Notes: generated by a model from the letters alone, not told the origin. A stretch of 32,428 nt of DNA from Pseudomonas sp. PB101 (GCF_009764265.1 NZ_RWIR01000036.1:1-32428); one strand, 5' to 3'; counted from the stretch's first letter, positions 9,749-18,236 are shown. Numbers and translations are program-made.

Positions 9749-9797
9749 GTTTTGAATCCTCTGGATGTCTGGTGTGTCGCTAAAAGTGTCGGGGCTG

Positions 9798-9836
9798 AAA
9801 AAACAAAACCCCCGGTCGGGAGGCCGACCGGGGGTT
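9798..9836 (-). terminator. Attenuator terminator in aroF leader
   Basis: A perfect 13-bp stem (9807-9819 with 9824-9836) has a four-base loop. On the minus strand it is followed by TTTTGTTTTTT. It stands about 47 bases downstream of the first leader peptide's stop codon and about 250 bases upstream of aroF, so it would end transcription before aroF unless it is overridden. This position and strength are those of a transcription attenuator. Confidence 0.85.
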
Positions 9837-9850
9837 GAGAATTCTCTGGT

Positions 9851-9874
9851 GGCGACCCGTTTAAAGTGGGCGCC
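9851..9874 (-). promoter_or_regulatory. Leader hairpin upstream of the attenuator
   Basis: GGCG-A-CCC (9851-9858) pairs with GGGCGCC (9868-9874) with one bulged base. The hairpin lies between the first leader stop and the terminator hairpin. In an attenuation leader this position would suit a pause or protector hairpin. Whether an alternative antiterminator forms needs folding; I only see that GGTCG in this hairpin can pair with CGACC of the terminator's distal arm. Confidence 0.45.
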
Positions 9875-9883
9875 GTGTGGGTA

Positions 9884-10012
9884 TCAGGCGCGCCAGTGGC
9901 TAAACCAATACCCAAAATAAAAGCTGACCGGAGCACAACCGTCATTCACCCGGACAGCCGCAACCGAGCGCAGGGCGCTGGCGGTACGAAGCTGTAAGTG
10001 GGCGTTCAACAT
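9884..10012 (-). CDS. Aromatic-rich leader peptide of DAHP synthase
   Basis: A 42-codon ORF, MLNAHLQLRTASALRS... at its start, that ends with the cluster FYFGYWFSHW at residues 31-40, directly before Arg-Ala-stop. Seven of these ten codons specify Phe, Tyr or Trp. A GGAG ribosome site stands seven bases before the ATG, and a promoter-like pair lies just upstream. A strong intrinsic terminator follows 47 bases after the stop. The layout matches leader peptides of aromatic biosynthesis genes such as pheA and trpE, where ribosome stalling at scarce codons prevents termination. The mixed cluster suggests sensing of all three aromatic amino acids. I could not confirm the antiterminator. Confidence 0.8.
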   Translation of the reverse strand: MLNAHLQLRTASALRSVAAVRVNDGCAPVSFYFGYWFSHWRA

Positions 10013-10036
10013 GGTCTGTCTCCGATGGATGGCCCG

Positions 10037-10066
10037 AGCTTACTAGAGGCCGATACGCAGATTCAA
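10037..10066 (-). promoter_or_regulatory. Candidate sigma-70 promoter of the aroF leader
   Basis: On the minus strand TTGAAT (10066-10061) is followed, after 18 bases, by TAAGCT (10042-10037), about 25 bases before the leader ATG. The boxes are imperfect but correctly placed. Confidence 0.45.
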
Positions 10067-10206
10067 TCAGAAAATGCTATCGGCCGGCGACGGCGTCTTC
10101 TATCGCTTGAGTGCCCCGCAGGTTGTGACACACTTTGCGCGTCGATAAAACACCCATCGTCACAAGGACGCAGCATGACGACACTGACCCTCGCCGTGGA
10201 GTTGCA

Positions 10207-10653
10207 ATGATTGAATACCAATGGCGTCCGGCATCGTCTGGTGACCTGGCGTTCGCCCGCGAACTGACCCGCGCAAACATGCTGCGCTACTACATTGAGC
10301 ATGACCTGTTGTGGCAGGACGAAGCGTTTGATGTGGCCTGGGCGGGGCGGGACAACCGATTGATCACAGGCAGCGACGATGTGTCGGGTTATGTCAGCCT
10401 GAGTCGTGATGCCAGGGCCCTGTATATCCGCGAATTGCATGTCGTCGACGCGTTTCGCGGGCAGGGCGCCGGGTCCTGGGCGATTGATCAGGTACTGGCT
10501 CTTGCACGCAAGGAGCGTCGGCCGGCATTGCGCCTGACGGTTTTCGAAAACAATCCGGCGCAAGCGTTGTACCTGCGCAAGGGATTGAGGGTAGTGGGCA
10601 AGGACGAATGTTTCCTGAGGATGCAGCTGGATATCCCGGGCCAGTACAGCTGA
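10207..10653 (+). CDS. GNAT family N-acetyltransferase
   Basis: An acetyl-CoA-dependent transferase of the GNAT fold, 148 residues. The core shows ALYIRELHVVDAFRGQGAGSWAI, in which RGQGAG is the acetyl-CoA pyrophosphate-binding loop. LRLTVFENNPAQALYLRKGLRVVG is the typical C-terminal part. The acceptor substrate cannot be inferred. The ATG at 10207 has GGAG seven bases upstream; a longer in-frame extension exists but lacks a better site. It is transcribed away from the aroF leader and stands alone upstream of gacA. Confidence 0.88.
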   Translation: MIEYQWRPASSGDLAFARELTRANMLRYYIEHDLLWQDEAFDVAWAGRDNRLITGSDDVSGYVSLSRDARALYIRELHVVDAFRGQGAGSWAIDQVLALARKERRPALRLTVFENNPAQALYLRKGLRVVGKDECFLRMQLDIPGQYS

Positions 10654-10780
10654 AACACGCTTGCGACAAGCCTTTCAAGATGAATTGAAACTTTTAATCT
10701 GACGCTTTCCGCTAGGTCTGCCAGATGCTTTTTGCTAAGGTGTCTGGCAACCCAATAAGACCATATCGCGAGGTGTCTGC

Positions 10781-11422
10781 TTGATTAGGGTGCTAGTAGT
10801 CGATGACCATGATCTCGTTCGTACAGGCATTACACGAATGCTGGCTGACATCGATGGCCTGCAAGTAGTCGGCCAGGCCGAGTCGGGCGAAGAATCCCTG
10901 CTCAAGGCGCGTGAGCTGAAACCCGATGTGGTGTTGATGGACGTCAAGATGCCGGGCATCGGCGGTCTCGAGGCCACACGCAAACTGTTGCGCAGTCATC
11001 CGGATATCAAGGTTGTCGCGGTGACCGTGTGCGAAGAGGACCCGTTCCCTACGCGCCTGTTGCAAGCCGGTGCGGCGGGTTACCTGACCAAGGGGGCAGG
11101 TTTGCCGGAAATGGTCCAGGCCATCCGACTGGTGTTCGCCGGGCAACGCTACATCAGTCCGCAAATTGCCCAGCAGCTGGCGATCAAGTCCTTCCAGCCC
11201 ACCAACGATTCGCCTTTCGATGCGTTGTCGGAGCGGGAAATCCAGATCGCCCTGATGATCGTCGGTTGCCAGAAAGTGCAGATCATTTCCGACAAATTGT
11301 GCCTGTCCCCGAAAACCGTGAACACCTACCGTTACCGCATCTTCGAAAAGCTTTCGATCAGCAGTGATGTCGAGTTGACGCTGTTGGCGGTTCGTCATGG
11401 CATGGTCGACGCCAGCCTCTGA
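10781..11422 (+). CDS. gacA: Response regulator GacA
   Basis: Response regulator of the GacS/GacA two-component system, which in pseudomonads drives the RsmY/Z small RNAs and controls secondary metabolism, exoenzymes and biofilm. 213 residues. The receiver domain has the acidic pair after [11 protein letters not shown], the phospho-acceptor Asp54 in VLMDVKMPG and the conserved Lys in YLTKGAG. The C-terminal LuxR-type helix-turn-helix (about 148-205) reads [14 protein letters not shown]...[14 protein letters not shown]. The start is TTG, as in other fluorescent pseudomonads. The stop is two bases before the uvrC ATG, the conserved gacA-uvrC arrangement. Confidence 0.97.
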   Translation: MIRVLVVDDHDLVRTGITRMLADIDGLQVVGQAESGEESLLKARELKPDVVLMDVKMPGIGGLEATRKLLRSHPDIKVVAVTVCEEDPFPTRLLQAGAAGYLTKGAGLPEMVQAIRLVFAGQRYISPQIAQQLAIKSFQPTNDSPFDALSEREIQIALMIVGCQKVQIISDKLCLSPKTVNTYRYRIFEKLSISSDVELTLLAVRHGMVDASL

Positions 11423-11424
11423 AA

Positions 11425-13248
11425 ATGACCGAAACCTTTGATCCGAGCGCCTTTCTGTCGACCGTTAGCGGGCGCCCCGGCGTTTACCGCATGTTCGACA
11501 GCGAAGCGCGGCTGCTTTACGTCGGCAAGGCGAAAAACCTCAAGAATCGCCTGTCGAGTTACTTTCGCAAGAGCGGGCTGGCACCCAAGACCGCGGCACT
11601 GGTAGCGCGAATCGCCCAGGTCGAAACCACGATCACCGCCAACGAAACCGAAGCCTTGCTGCTTGAGCAGACGCTGATCAAGGAATGGCGTCCGCCCTAC
11701 AACATCCTGCTGCGCGACGATAAATCCTACCCCTACGTCTTTCTCTCCGACGGAGAGTTTCCACGCCTGAGCATTCATCGCGGGGCGAAAAAGGCCAAGG
11801 GCAAATACTTCGGACCTTACCCGAGCGCCGGTGCGATTCGCGAAAGCCTGAGCCTGCTGCAAAAGACGTTTTTCGTCCGGCAATGCGAAGACAGCTACTA
11901 CAAGAACCGCACCCGTCCTTGCCTGCAATACCAGATCAAGCGTTGCAAGGCGCCCTGCGTCGGGCTGGTGGACCCCCAGGTATATGCCGAAGACGTGCGC
12001 CACTCGGTGATGTTTCTCGAGGGGCGCAGCAATGCGCTGACAGACGAGTTATCCGCCGGGATGGAAGAGGCGGCGATCAATCTGGAGTTCGAGCGGGCAG
12101 CCGAGTTGCGCGACCAGATTGCCCTGTTGCGCCGGGTTCAGGATCAACAAAGCATGGAAGGCGGGACCGGGGACGTCGACGTGATCGCCGCGTTCGTGAA
12201 CCCGGGCGGTGCCTGTGTGCACTTGATCAGCGTACGGGGCGGGCGGGTATTGGGCAGCAAGAACTTCTTCCCGCAAGTCGGTATTGAAGAAGACGTTTCC
12301 GAAGTCATGGCCGCGTTTCTCGGCCAGTACTTCATCAGCAGTCCCGAACGCGACTTGCCCAGCGAACTGATCGTCAATGTGGTTCACGATGACTTTCCGA
12401 CCCTGATCGCCGCCATCGACGAGCTGCGCGGTCGTGAACTGACCATCAGTCATCGCGTACGGGGCACGCGAGCGCGCTGGCAGCAACTGGCCGTGACCAA
12501 TGCCGAGCAGGCGCTGAGTGCGCGGCTGGCAAACCGTCAGCACATCACGGCACGCTTCGATGCGCTGGCCGAGGTGCTCAAGCTGGATGAGCCGCCGCAG
12601 CGACTTGAGTGCTACGACATCAGTCATTCCAGTGGCGAGGCGACGGTGGCGTCCTGTGTGGTCTTCGGCCCCGAAGGCCCGATCAAATCCGATTACCGCC
12701 GGTACAACATCGAGGGCGTTACGGCCGGCGATGATTACGCGGCAATGCACCAGGCACTGACCCGACGCTTCAGCAAGCTGAAGGACGGGGAGGGCAAGTT
12801 GCCGGATATCCTGCTGGTGGATGGCGGTAAAGGTCAGCTGTCCATGGCCCGCGACGTACTCGATGAACTCGCCGTGCCTGACCTGATCCTGCTCGGCGTG
12901 GCCAAAGGCGCGACGCGCAAGGCCGGTTTCGAAACCCTGTACCTGAACGACGCAGCGCATGAGTTCACCTTGCGCGGCGATTCTCCCGCCCTGCACCTGA
13001 TCCAGCAGATTCGCGACGAAGCCCACCGGTTTGCCATTACCGGGCACCGCGCCCGACGTGGAAAAACCCGCCGGACGTCTACACTGGAAGGCGTCGCCGG
13101 CGTCGGCCCAACACGTCGGCGGGATTTGTTGAAACATTTTGGTGGATTGCAGGAGCTGTCTCGTGCAAGCATCGAAGAAATTGCCAAAGCCCCCGGGATC
13201 AGTAAAAAGCTCGCAGAGTTGATTTATGCAAATCTGCACAGCGAGTAG
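11425..13248 (+). CDS. uvrC: Excinuclease ABC subunit C
   Basis: The dual-incision nuclease of nucleotide excision repair, 607 residues, full length. The N-terminal GIY-YIG domain reads [24 protein letters not shown] domain ([19 protein letters not shown]) that contacts UvrB lies near residues 215-235. The RNase H-like endonuclease domain has [10 protein letters not shown] and [11 protein letters not shown]. The tandem helix-hairpin-helix at the C-terminus reads [19 protein letters not shown]...[13 protein letters not shown]. The start two bases after the gacA stop implies co-transcription; pgsA follows after 32 bases. Confidence 0.97.
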   Translation: MTETFDPSAFLSTVSGRPGVYRMFDSEARLLYVGKAKNLKNRLSSYFRKSGLAPKTAALVARIAQVETTITANETEALLLEQTLIKEWRPPYNILLRDDKSYPYVFLSDGEFPRLSIHRGAKKAKGKYFGPYPSAGAIRESLSLLQKTFFVRQCEDSYYKNRTRPCLQYQIKRCKAPCVGLVDPQVYAEDVRHSVMFLEGRSNALTDELSAGMEEAAINLEFERAAELRDQIALLRRVQDQQSMEGGTGDVDVIAAFVNPGGACVHLISVRGGRVLGSKNFFPQVGIEEDVSEVMAAFLGQYFISSPERDLPSELIVNVVHDDFPTLIAAIDELRGRELTISHRVRGTRARWQQLAVTNAEQALSARLANRQHITARFDALAEVLKLDEPPQRLECYDISHSSGEATVASCVVFGPEGPIKSDYRRYNIEGVTAGDDYAAMHQALTRRFSKLKDGEGKLPDILLVDGGKGQLSMARDVLDELAVPDLILLGVAKGATRKAGFETLYLNDAAHEFTLRGDSPALHLIQQIRDEAHRFAITGHRARRGKTRRTSTLEGVAGVGPTRRRDLLKHFGGLQELSRASIEEIAKAPGISKKLAELIYANLHSE

Positions 13249-13280
13249 AATGCCCCCTCACCTCGTAGCCAGTTGTGCCG

Positions 13281-13841
13281 ATGAATATCCCTAATCTGAT
13301 TACCGTTCTACGCGTTCTGCTCATTCCGATCTTCATTTTGCTGTTCTACCTGCCTTACCAGTGGAGCTACCTGGCATCCGCCTCGGTCTTCGCATTCGCT
13401 GCCGCCACCGACTGGCTGGACGGGTATCTGGCCCGCCGTCTGGAGCAAAGCACGCCGTTCGGGGCCTTTCTCGATCCGGTTGCCGACAAGCTGATGGTCG
13501 CGGTTGCACTGGTGCTGTTGGTCCAGGAACACGGAAACCTGTGGCTCACGCTGCCGGCTGCCGTGATCATTGGTCGCGAGATTGTCGTCTCGGCACTGCG
13601 CGAATGGATGGCCGAACTGGGCGCACGTGCCCACGTCGCCGTATCGAACCTGGGCAAATGGAAAACCGCCGCGCAAATGCTGGCGCTGGTGATCCTGCTG
13701 GCCAATCCCAAGGACTTCAGCTTCTGGGTCTTGCTCGGTTATACCTTGCTGATGGTCTCGGCTGGCCTGACTTTGTGGTCGATGGTCCAGTACTTGCGGG
13801 CTGCCTGGCCACATCTGAAGACTGACGTTGAAAAGAAATAA
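13281..13841 (+). CDS. pgsA: CDP-diacylglycerol-glycerol-3-phosphate 3-phosphatidyltransferase
   Basis: An inner-membrane enzyme making phosphatidylglycerol-phosphate, the first committed step to phosphatidylglycerol and cardiolipin. About 186 residues with several membrane spans. The CDP-alcohol phosphotransferase signature D-x2-DG-x2-AR-x8-G-x3-D-x3-D is complete in the run starting [10 protein letters not shown] near residues 46-70. The start [12 protein letters not shown] is canonical; an in-frame GTG six bases upstream is less likely. Last protein gene of the gacA-uvrC-pgsA cluster, followed by the tRNA genes. Confidence 0.96.
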   Translation: MNIPNLITVLRVLLIPIFILLFYLPYQWSYLASASVFAFAAATDWLDGYLARRLEQSTPFGAFLDPVADKLMVAVALVLLVQEHGNLWLTLPAAVIIGREIVVSALREWMAELGARAHVAVSNLGKWKTAAQMLALVILLANPKDFSFWVLLGYTLLMVSAGLTLWSMVQYLRAAWPHLKTDVEKK

Positions 13842-13861
13842 AACTTTTTTGAATCAAGGGG

Positions 13862-13889
13862 TTGACGGCGCTTCTGAATTCTATAGAAT
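13862..13889 (+). promoter_or_regulatory. tRNA-Gly/tRNA-Cys promoter
   Basis: TTGACG (13862-13867), then a 16-base spacer, then TAGAAT (13884-13889), is a strong sigma-70 pair. The GC-rich bases after it (GCGCCC) resemble a stringent discriminator. It lies 14 bases before tRNA-Gly. Confidence 0.7.
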
Positions 13890-13903
13890 GCGCCCACCAA
13901 GAC

Positions 13904-13979
<76 letters not shown>

Positions 13980-14025
13980 TGTTTGTACGCATTTGATGTC
14001 GCGCTACTGATATCAAATGTTTTGA

Positions 14026-14099
14026 GGCCGAGTAGCAAAATGGTTATGCAGCGGATTGCAAATCCGCCTACGCCGGTTCGATTCCGACCTCGGCCTCCA
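14026..14099 (+). tRNA. tRNA-Cys (GCA), island insertion site
   Basis: A 74-base cloverleaf: acceptor GGCCGAG pairs with CTCGGCC, then T and CCA. The anticodon loop ATTGCAAAT gives GCA. Its 3' half, from the anticodon stem to CCA, is repeated at 20821-20870. An island has therefore integrated here and rebuilt the gene, which stays intact. Confidence 0.97.
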
Positions 14100-14102
14100 C
14101 TA
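14053..14102 (+). repeat. Island end repeat attL (in tRNA-Cys)
   Basis: 50 bases, from GGATTGCAAATCC in the anticodon arm through the CCA end and two bases beyond, are identical to 20821-20870. This is the crossover repeat expected of tyrosine-recombinase integration into a tRNA 3' end. Confidence 0.93.
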
Positions 14103-14109
14103 TAAATAG

Positions 14110-14140
14110 CCCCGTAGATCAATGATCTACGGGGTTTTTT
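14110..14140 (+). terminator. Rho-independent terminator after tRNA-Cys
   Basis: A perfect 11-bp stem CCCCGTAGATC/GATCTACGGGG with an AAT loop, then TTTTTT. A diverged copy follows attR at 20878-20911. Confidence 0.92.
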
Positions 14141-14161
14141 ATTGCCATCAGGAAAGTGAAA

Positions 14162-14192
14162 GTTTCCGCAATTTTTTGGATCGTTTCCGCAA
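14162..14192 (+). other. Paired GTTTCCGCAA repeats, candidate integrase arm sites
   Basis: GTTTCCGCAA occurs at 14162-14171 and again at 14183-14192, 21 bp apart (two helical turns), 60 bp inside the left end of the island. The core TTCCGCAA recurs twice near the right end. No gene is seen in 14103-14297. Confidence 0.45.
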
Positions 14193-14297
14193 CTGCAAGA
14201 TAAAAATGGGGTGGATCCATTTGATCATGGTCTTTTTCACCCCGGTTGAACGCGGCCTATCTGGTGCCAAGAAGGCTGGACAAGGCAGTGCGCACTT

Positions 14298-15170
14298 CTA
14301 TGGTTCAGGGCGAGGAGGGACTTCTGGCTGCCCCTCCACATCTCCCGCTAAATTACGTTCCGATATTCTTCGTATTGCGTCCGCAGCTACGAACTGGGCT
14401 CGCATGGCAAGAGCCATCAGTTCTAGGCGAGTCAGCCCATGCGACGAATAACGGCTTTGGACGTAATTCGGGAAATTAGCGCAAGCTTTCCGTAAACGCT
14501 CATCCGAGGAGGCTGGCTTGATGGCAATCAAAGCTTCGGCCAGTTTATTCAAGTGATGTGAGTGTCTTTTAACCTCTTCTTCGGCGCAACCAAGGTGAAT
14601 GAGCGCTGCCTTCATTGCCAATTCTGCTGTAAGGCAGGCAGTTTGAACTGCTGCATCGAGGTCGAGAACCCCCGATAAAATTCGTGGCGTAGCGGCGACC
14701 GATGATCGTGCATTGTTCAGTAGGTCCGCAGCAGGAGATCCGCGTCGAATGAGGTCATCTACGCCATAGCCGAAATCCCAAAGGTCGCATACGCCATAGA
14801 ACGCCCGCCATCCTTGATCTGGATAATGTCGGAATATCAGCTCTAGCTCTTCGCGCTTGATTTCAATGCATTCGATCGGATTAATTGCTACCTGGCCATA
14901 TCCCACATGCACACGAGCGGGATACATGACATCGCGTATCGCAACCCCGCCGATAAGCAAAGAAGGAATCGAAAAGTCCCCGCTTGGATAGAGCCGTTTG
15001 TAGGTCGCCATCAGGGGTTCAAAGGTGTTCTTGTCGAAGACATCACCGGTAATGTTATTTTCGCGCATCCATTCAATCGCGACGTGGAAGGGGCGAGCGT
15101 GCAGCTTCACGTCTTGCGCCATCAATGTGTCATCCATCTGGCGAACGAAGCTTTCGTCGATTATTTCCAT
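14298..15170 (-). CDS. Unknown island protein with HEPN-like C-terminal part
   Basis: A 290-residue soluble protein I cannot name. Residues 1-165 match nothing I recognise. Residues 170-270 are helical, with the pattern ACLTAELAMKAALIHLG...RHSHHLNKLAEAL...FPNYVQSRYSS and a closing alanine-rich helix. This resembles HEPN domains, in which a helix ELAxKALL is followed by HxLxxL. HEPN proteins are often RNases in toxin-antitoxin or defence systems. The exact R-x4-6-H catalytic motif is not present: RYSSH has only three residues between. The ribosome site is weak. It is AT-richer than the backbone, the first gene inside the island, and divergent from the Dam remnant. Confidence 0.65.
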   Translation of the reverse strand: MEIIDESFVRQMDDTLMAQDVKLHARPFHVAIEWMRENNITGDVFDKNTFEPLMATYKRLYPSGDFSIPSLLIGGVAIRDVMYPARVHVGYGQVAINPIECIEIKREELELIFRHYPDQGWRAFYGVCDLWDFGYGVDDLIRRGSPAADLLNNARSSVAATPRILSGVLDLDAAVQTACLTAELAMKAALIHLGCAEEEVKRHSHHLNKLAEALIAIKPASSDERLRKACANFPNYVQSRYSSHGLTRLELMALAMRAQFVAADAIRRISERNLAGDVEGQPEVPPRPEP

Positions 15171-15340
15171 TGTGTTTCGATCACTTTATGTTGTGAAAAA
15201 GGGGGAAGAAATAACTGTGTATGGCTGATTGCTGGGGATTTGCGCGATCGACCGATCAAAAGGATTACAATTCGATATTTGAAAAGCCAGTCATTTCGTG
15301 GGCTTTACGATTTCCCCGATGCGTCGATACACCTTCCTCG

Positions 15341-15900
15341 TCATCTCTTCTGTCGCGCCAGGTGTTCGAGTGGCAGAAGACGACCCGCCCCGAAACCCTT
15401 ACTGACATCCAGCGCGCCGCGCGATTCTTCTACCTGCAGCACCTGCCTTCGCCGGCAAGGTCACTGGGCAGACTTTTGGTACCGCGACCACCGGCCCTGC
15501 CATCAACCTGCTGCGGATCGAGGAAAACCTCTCGGCCGCCTGGCAGCGTCTGTCCGGTACCTACGTGGAGAACCTACCTTGGTTGGAGTGCGCCGAACGT
15601 TACGATCGGGCGCATACCTTCCACTACATGGACCCGCCGTATTGGCAGACTGCCGGTTATGGCGTGGACTTTCCATTTGAGAATTACGAACGCATGGCCG
15701 ATTTCATGCGTCGTTGCAAAGGCAGGGTGATGGTCAGCATCAACGACCATCCAGACATCCGTCGCGTGTTCGACGGGTTCCACTTCGAGACGCTGGACAT
15801 TCGCTACAGTAATACTAATCAGCGCCAGGGCAAGGCGAAAGTCAGTGGAGAACTGGTGATCATGAATTGGAAACCAGCTGCACTCGGAGATCTGTTCTGA
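15341..15900 (+). pseudogene. Phage-type DNA adenine methylase, truncated and frameshifted
   Basis: Remnant of a Dam-like N6-adenine methyltransferase. It is recognisable from RQVFEWQKTTRPETLTDIQ onward. One base is missing near 15447 (expected CTGGCCTTCGCC, seen CTGCCTTCGCC), which moves the rest into another frame. That part continues with GKVTGQTFGTATTGPAIN, the catalytic DPPYW at about 15632-15646, SINDHPDIRRVF and the tail SGELVIMNWKPAALGDLF. The N-terminal third, including the AdoMet-binding segment, is missing. The downstream part alone could be translated from a GTG at 15565 but would lack AdoMet binding. A second, more decayed tail of a related gene lies at 18551-18726. Confidence 0.85.
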
Positions 15901-16006
15901 CAATGTCCCTGGTAATATCTGAGATTCTCGGTTCGAGAGTCTGGGGAGTTAAACGGCTATGTGCGGGCGATCCTGCACGGCTCGGTGACATAGTCAGGAG
16001 GATTGT

Positions 16007-16345
16007 GTGAAGGACGAACGTTTTTTTGAAATAGCTATTGCGGAGATTAGAGCAGGAACAATCCGACCAGGTCTGCGTGCTAAAGCTTTTTCTGATGCAA
16101 ATGGGGAAGAAAACCGCGCCCAAGCTCTTTACCTGAAGTACCGAGTAGCTCAGCTAGTTCAGGAAGAGTTGGAGGGGTGCCAGGCCGAAGCTGAGGCAAA
16201 GACACAACTTAAAAAGCAGGTGCGAGATGCTGAGGAAGCTGCGCGGCAAGCACATGCAAGCGCAGAAGGTCTAATGTCAGTTCACTACATTCTGTTGGGG
16301 CTTTTAATACTAGTCTTCAGCCTCATCATGTGGAAGCTATTGTAG
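16007..16345 (+). CDS. Small coiled-coil protein with C-terminal membrane anchor
   Basis: 112 residues, starting at a GTG with a perfect AGGAGG ribosome site six bases upstream. Residues 1-45 form a compact helical segment with IRAGTIRPGLRAKAFSDANG and ALYLKYRVAQL, a motif I associate with small membrane proteins of accessory regions. Residues 50-88 are charged and probably coiled coil. Residues 89-112 form one hydrophobic span ending SLIMWKLL. Topology is tail-anchored, N-terminus inside. Function is unknown. It is eleven bases upstream of the nucleotidyltransferase gene and probably co-transcribed. Confidence 0.78.
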   Translation: MKDERFFEIAIAEIRAGTIRPGLRAKAFSDANGEENRAQALYLKYRVAQLVQEELEGCQAEAEAKTQLKKQVRDAEEAARQAHASAEGLMSVHYILLGLLILVFSLIMWKLL

Positions 16346-16356
16346 GAATTCGGATC

Positions 16357-16707
16357 ATGGATATCGAGGATATGGCAGCTGCCGTCGCGAAATGGGCCAG
16401 CACACAGCCGCTCGTTCGGAAGGCGTATCTATTCGGCAGCCGGGTTCGCGGCACGCATCGGCCAGACAGCGATCTTGACGTTGCGATTGAGCTATCCACG
16501 TTGTCGGGTGATGACAGTCCATTGACTACCTGGATCTGTGAAGCGCAGGAGCTCAAATCATCTATAGTCGGGGTATGTCCCGTAATCATCGATATTAATT
16601 GGTGCGGAAGCGCAGGTGGGACACCGTACGTTCACGCGGGACTAGAAGCATTAAGTATCGTGGTTTACGACGCCGATCACATCACCCCAACCATCCAGAA
16701 AAACTGA
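16357..16707 (+). CDS. Stand-alone nucleotidyltransferase (MNT-like)
   Basis: 116 residues of the pol-beta-type minimal nucleotidyltransferase fold. Motif GSRVRG at residues 27-32 is followed by DSDLD, with metal ligands Asp39 and Asp41. A likely third carboxylate is Asp79 in VIIDINW, so the active site looks intact. MNT proteins usually act as antitoxins that modify a HEPN toxin, or as toxins that modify tRNA. No HEPN gene is adjacent; the nearest candidate is the HEPN-like gene ending 1.2 kb upstream on the other strand. The ATG at 16357 has AGGA about ten bases upstream; a GTG at 16330 inside the previous gene is an alternative. Confidence 0.85.
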   Translation: MDIEDMAAAVAKWASTQPLVRKAYLFGSRVRGTHRPDSDLDVAIELSTLSGDDSPLTTWICEAQELKSSIVGVCPVIIDINWCGSAGGTPYVHAGLEALSIVVYDADHITPTIQKN

Positions 16708-16765
16708 CATCGAAAAACACAGGGCCGATGTACTGTTCAGTCATTCCAGCGAGATAGGAAAAAGC

Positions 16766-17524
16766 ATGCCTACCAACGAATCGCTCAGAGGCAAATGGAT
16801 CGCCGCAAGCTACAAATCAGACATGGCTAGTGCAATAGCCTGCAGTCCACCAGACGATCACTCGATGATTCGTCTTTACTATCTCACCAGCGTTGAGCAC
16901 GCTCTCAACAATATAGAAAATCGGCGCATCAAGGTGTCTCGTTTTGCCGACCTAAATGATCCATTTGAGCTTCTGGCTGCGAACTTCAAAGAGCATAAGA
17001 TGCGTAAGGTCGTAAGAGGCTGGAAAGATAAAAACCATTCTATGATGGGCTTACTTTGTTTTTCTGGGGATTGGTCGGAACCTGTGATGTGGAGCCACTA
17101 CGGCAAGAAACACACAGGGGTTTGTTTGGGGTTCGATGTCAACCGCCACGTGGTTCAACAGGTGAACTACCAAGACGATCGAATCCGCGCAGCACTAGGC
17201 CCAACGCCAACGCCAACTCCTGACGAACTGAGTGAAGAACTACAACAACAGTTGCTATGCACAAAATCTGGAGGATGGCGGTATGAGGAGGAACACCGTC
17301 GTTTCGTAAATTTGAGTGATGCATTAAGTGATGGGGAACTTCATTTTTGGCCAATCAGCGGTGATGTTCAACTGGCGGAGGTGATCCTCGGACCATTATG
17401 CGAGGAGTCTGTCGAGTCGGTCAGACGGAAGGTTAAATCGAATTTCCCCAAAGCAGTTGTTTTCAAGGCCAGGCTGGCGTTTCAGTCTTTCAAGATCGTG
17501 CCAGATGCCCGCACAGTTCTCTAG
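16766..17524 (+). CDS. DUF2971 family protein
   Basis: 252 residues. The family pattern is clear: YYLTSVEHALNNIENRRIKV, then SRFADLNDPFEL, then LCFSGDWSEPVMWSHYGKKH and TGVCLGFDV. Members are common in accessory regions and have no agreed biochemical function; the spaced polar residues suggest an enzyme. The ribosome site TAGGAAAA lies nine bases before the ATG. AT-rich codon use fits the island. It starts 58 bases after the nucleotidyltransferase. Confidence 0.83.
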   Translation: MPTNESLRGKWIAASYKSDMASAIACSPPDDHSMIRLYYLTSVEHALNNIENRRIKVSRFADLNDPFELLAANFKEHKMRKVVRGWKDKNHSMMGLLCFSGDWSEPVMWSHYGKKHTGVCLGFDVNRHVVQQVNYQDDRIRAALGPTPTPTPDELSEELQQQLLCTKSGGWRYEEEHRRFVNLSDALSDGELHFWPISGDVQLAEVILGPLCEESVESVRRKVKSNFPKAVVFKARLAFQSFKIVPDARTVL

Positions 17525-17616
17525 AAAAAACACCAAGCGCACCCCAGGCCCGGCCTAAAAAACGAGTTAAGTCAGTAGAAGAGGCGCGTTTCGAGTCTGA
17601 ATATAGGAGTCTAAGT

Positions 17617-17859
17617 ATGAGTAAAACTAAACCAATTACGTTGAGCCCCATGCTGATTGAGCGTTGTAAGGCAGCGGTTCGTGGTCTTATCAAGGAGTTG
17701 CGCACTATGCCTGCGGCGATGGTGGCGGTTGAGTACGCTGAGCTTAACGGTAGGCTTTGCACCCTTTTTGCTCTAGGTTTGATCGATGCTGATGAGGAGC
17801 AGGAGCTTCATCTTCAGGCAAACAAGGCGCGGCAGGTTGCCGAGGAAAATGCGCAATGA
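17617..17859 (+). CDS. Small hypothetical protein overlapping the Rap1a-like gene
   Basis: 80 residues, mostly helical, no signal or membrane segment, no family recognised. An AGGAG site lies eight bases upstream of the ATG. Its stop overlaps the next start (ATGA), so the two are translationally coupled and probably act together. Confidence 0.75.
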   Translation: MSKTKPITLSPMLIERCKAAVRGLIKELRTMPAAMVAVEYAELNGRLCTLFALGLIDADEEQELHLQANKARQVAEENAQ

Positions 17860-18236
17860 AGGCATGGATTTTATTCGTAATGGCAGTTAGTGCCACTCTC
17901 AGCAGCAATAGAGGTTTTGCAGACGTAACAGATGGCAACGCATTGCTAAAACAGTGTGACGCAGCTGTTAAGTATTTAGATGAAAAGAGTCCGAAGGCAT
18001 CGATTGCTGACGCTATGTACTGTTTCGGATTAGTGACAGGCGTGATGAACACTTTGGCAACATATGGGCGTCAGCTTCCGAAAGCTGAGGGAACCTGTTT
18101 CCCCAGTGAAGGCATCAGCACATCTCAAGCTGTGCGTATAGTCGCAAAAAGTATTAGAGATGCCCCGGAGAGCCTGCATTTACCAGGATCAGTGTTAGCT
18201 ATCGTTGCATTCAATCAAGCCTATCCTTGTAAATGA
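17856..18236 (+). CDS. Secreted Rap1a/Tai-like immunity-type protein
   Basis: 126 residues. A signal peptide of about 22 residues (MKAWILFVMAV...) ends at GFA before DVTDGNALL. The mature part resembles the Rap1a/Tai family: GNALLKQCDAAV near the start, DAMYCFGLVTGVM in the middle, cysteines spaced for disulfides, and a C-terminal YPCK. Family members include periplasmic immunity proteins against type VI secretion amidases, but many members have no linked effector. No effector gene is visible here. Confidence 0.75.
   Translation: MKAWILFVMAVSATLSSNRGFADVTDGNALLKQCDAAVKYLDEKSPKASIADAMYCFGLVTGVMNTLATYGRQLPKAEGTCFPSEGISTSQAVRIVAKSIRDAPESLHLPGSVLAIVAFNQAYPCK

Noticed and set aside
12049..13239. 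Long minus-strand ORF opposite uvrC
   Set aside because: Shadow frame; the product has no recognisable motif, whereas uvrC is complete.
14122..14451. 109-codon plus-strand ORF inside attL
   Set aside because: It begins within the terminator hairpin, covers the arm repeats and is antisense to the HEPN-like gene.
17856..18236. Type VI secretion effector-immunity pair
   Set aside because: The second gene looks Rap1a/Tai-like, but the small partner resembles no amidase or other effector.
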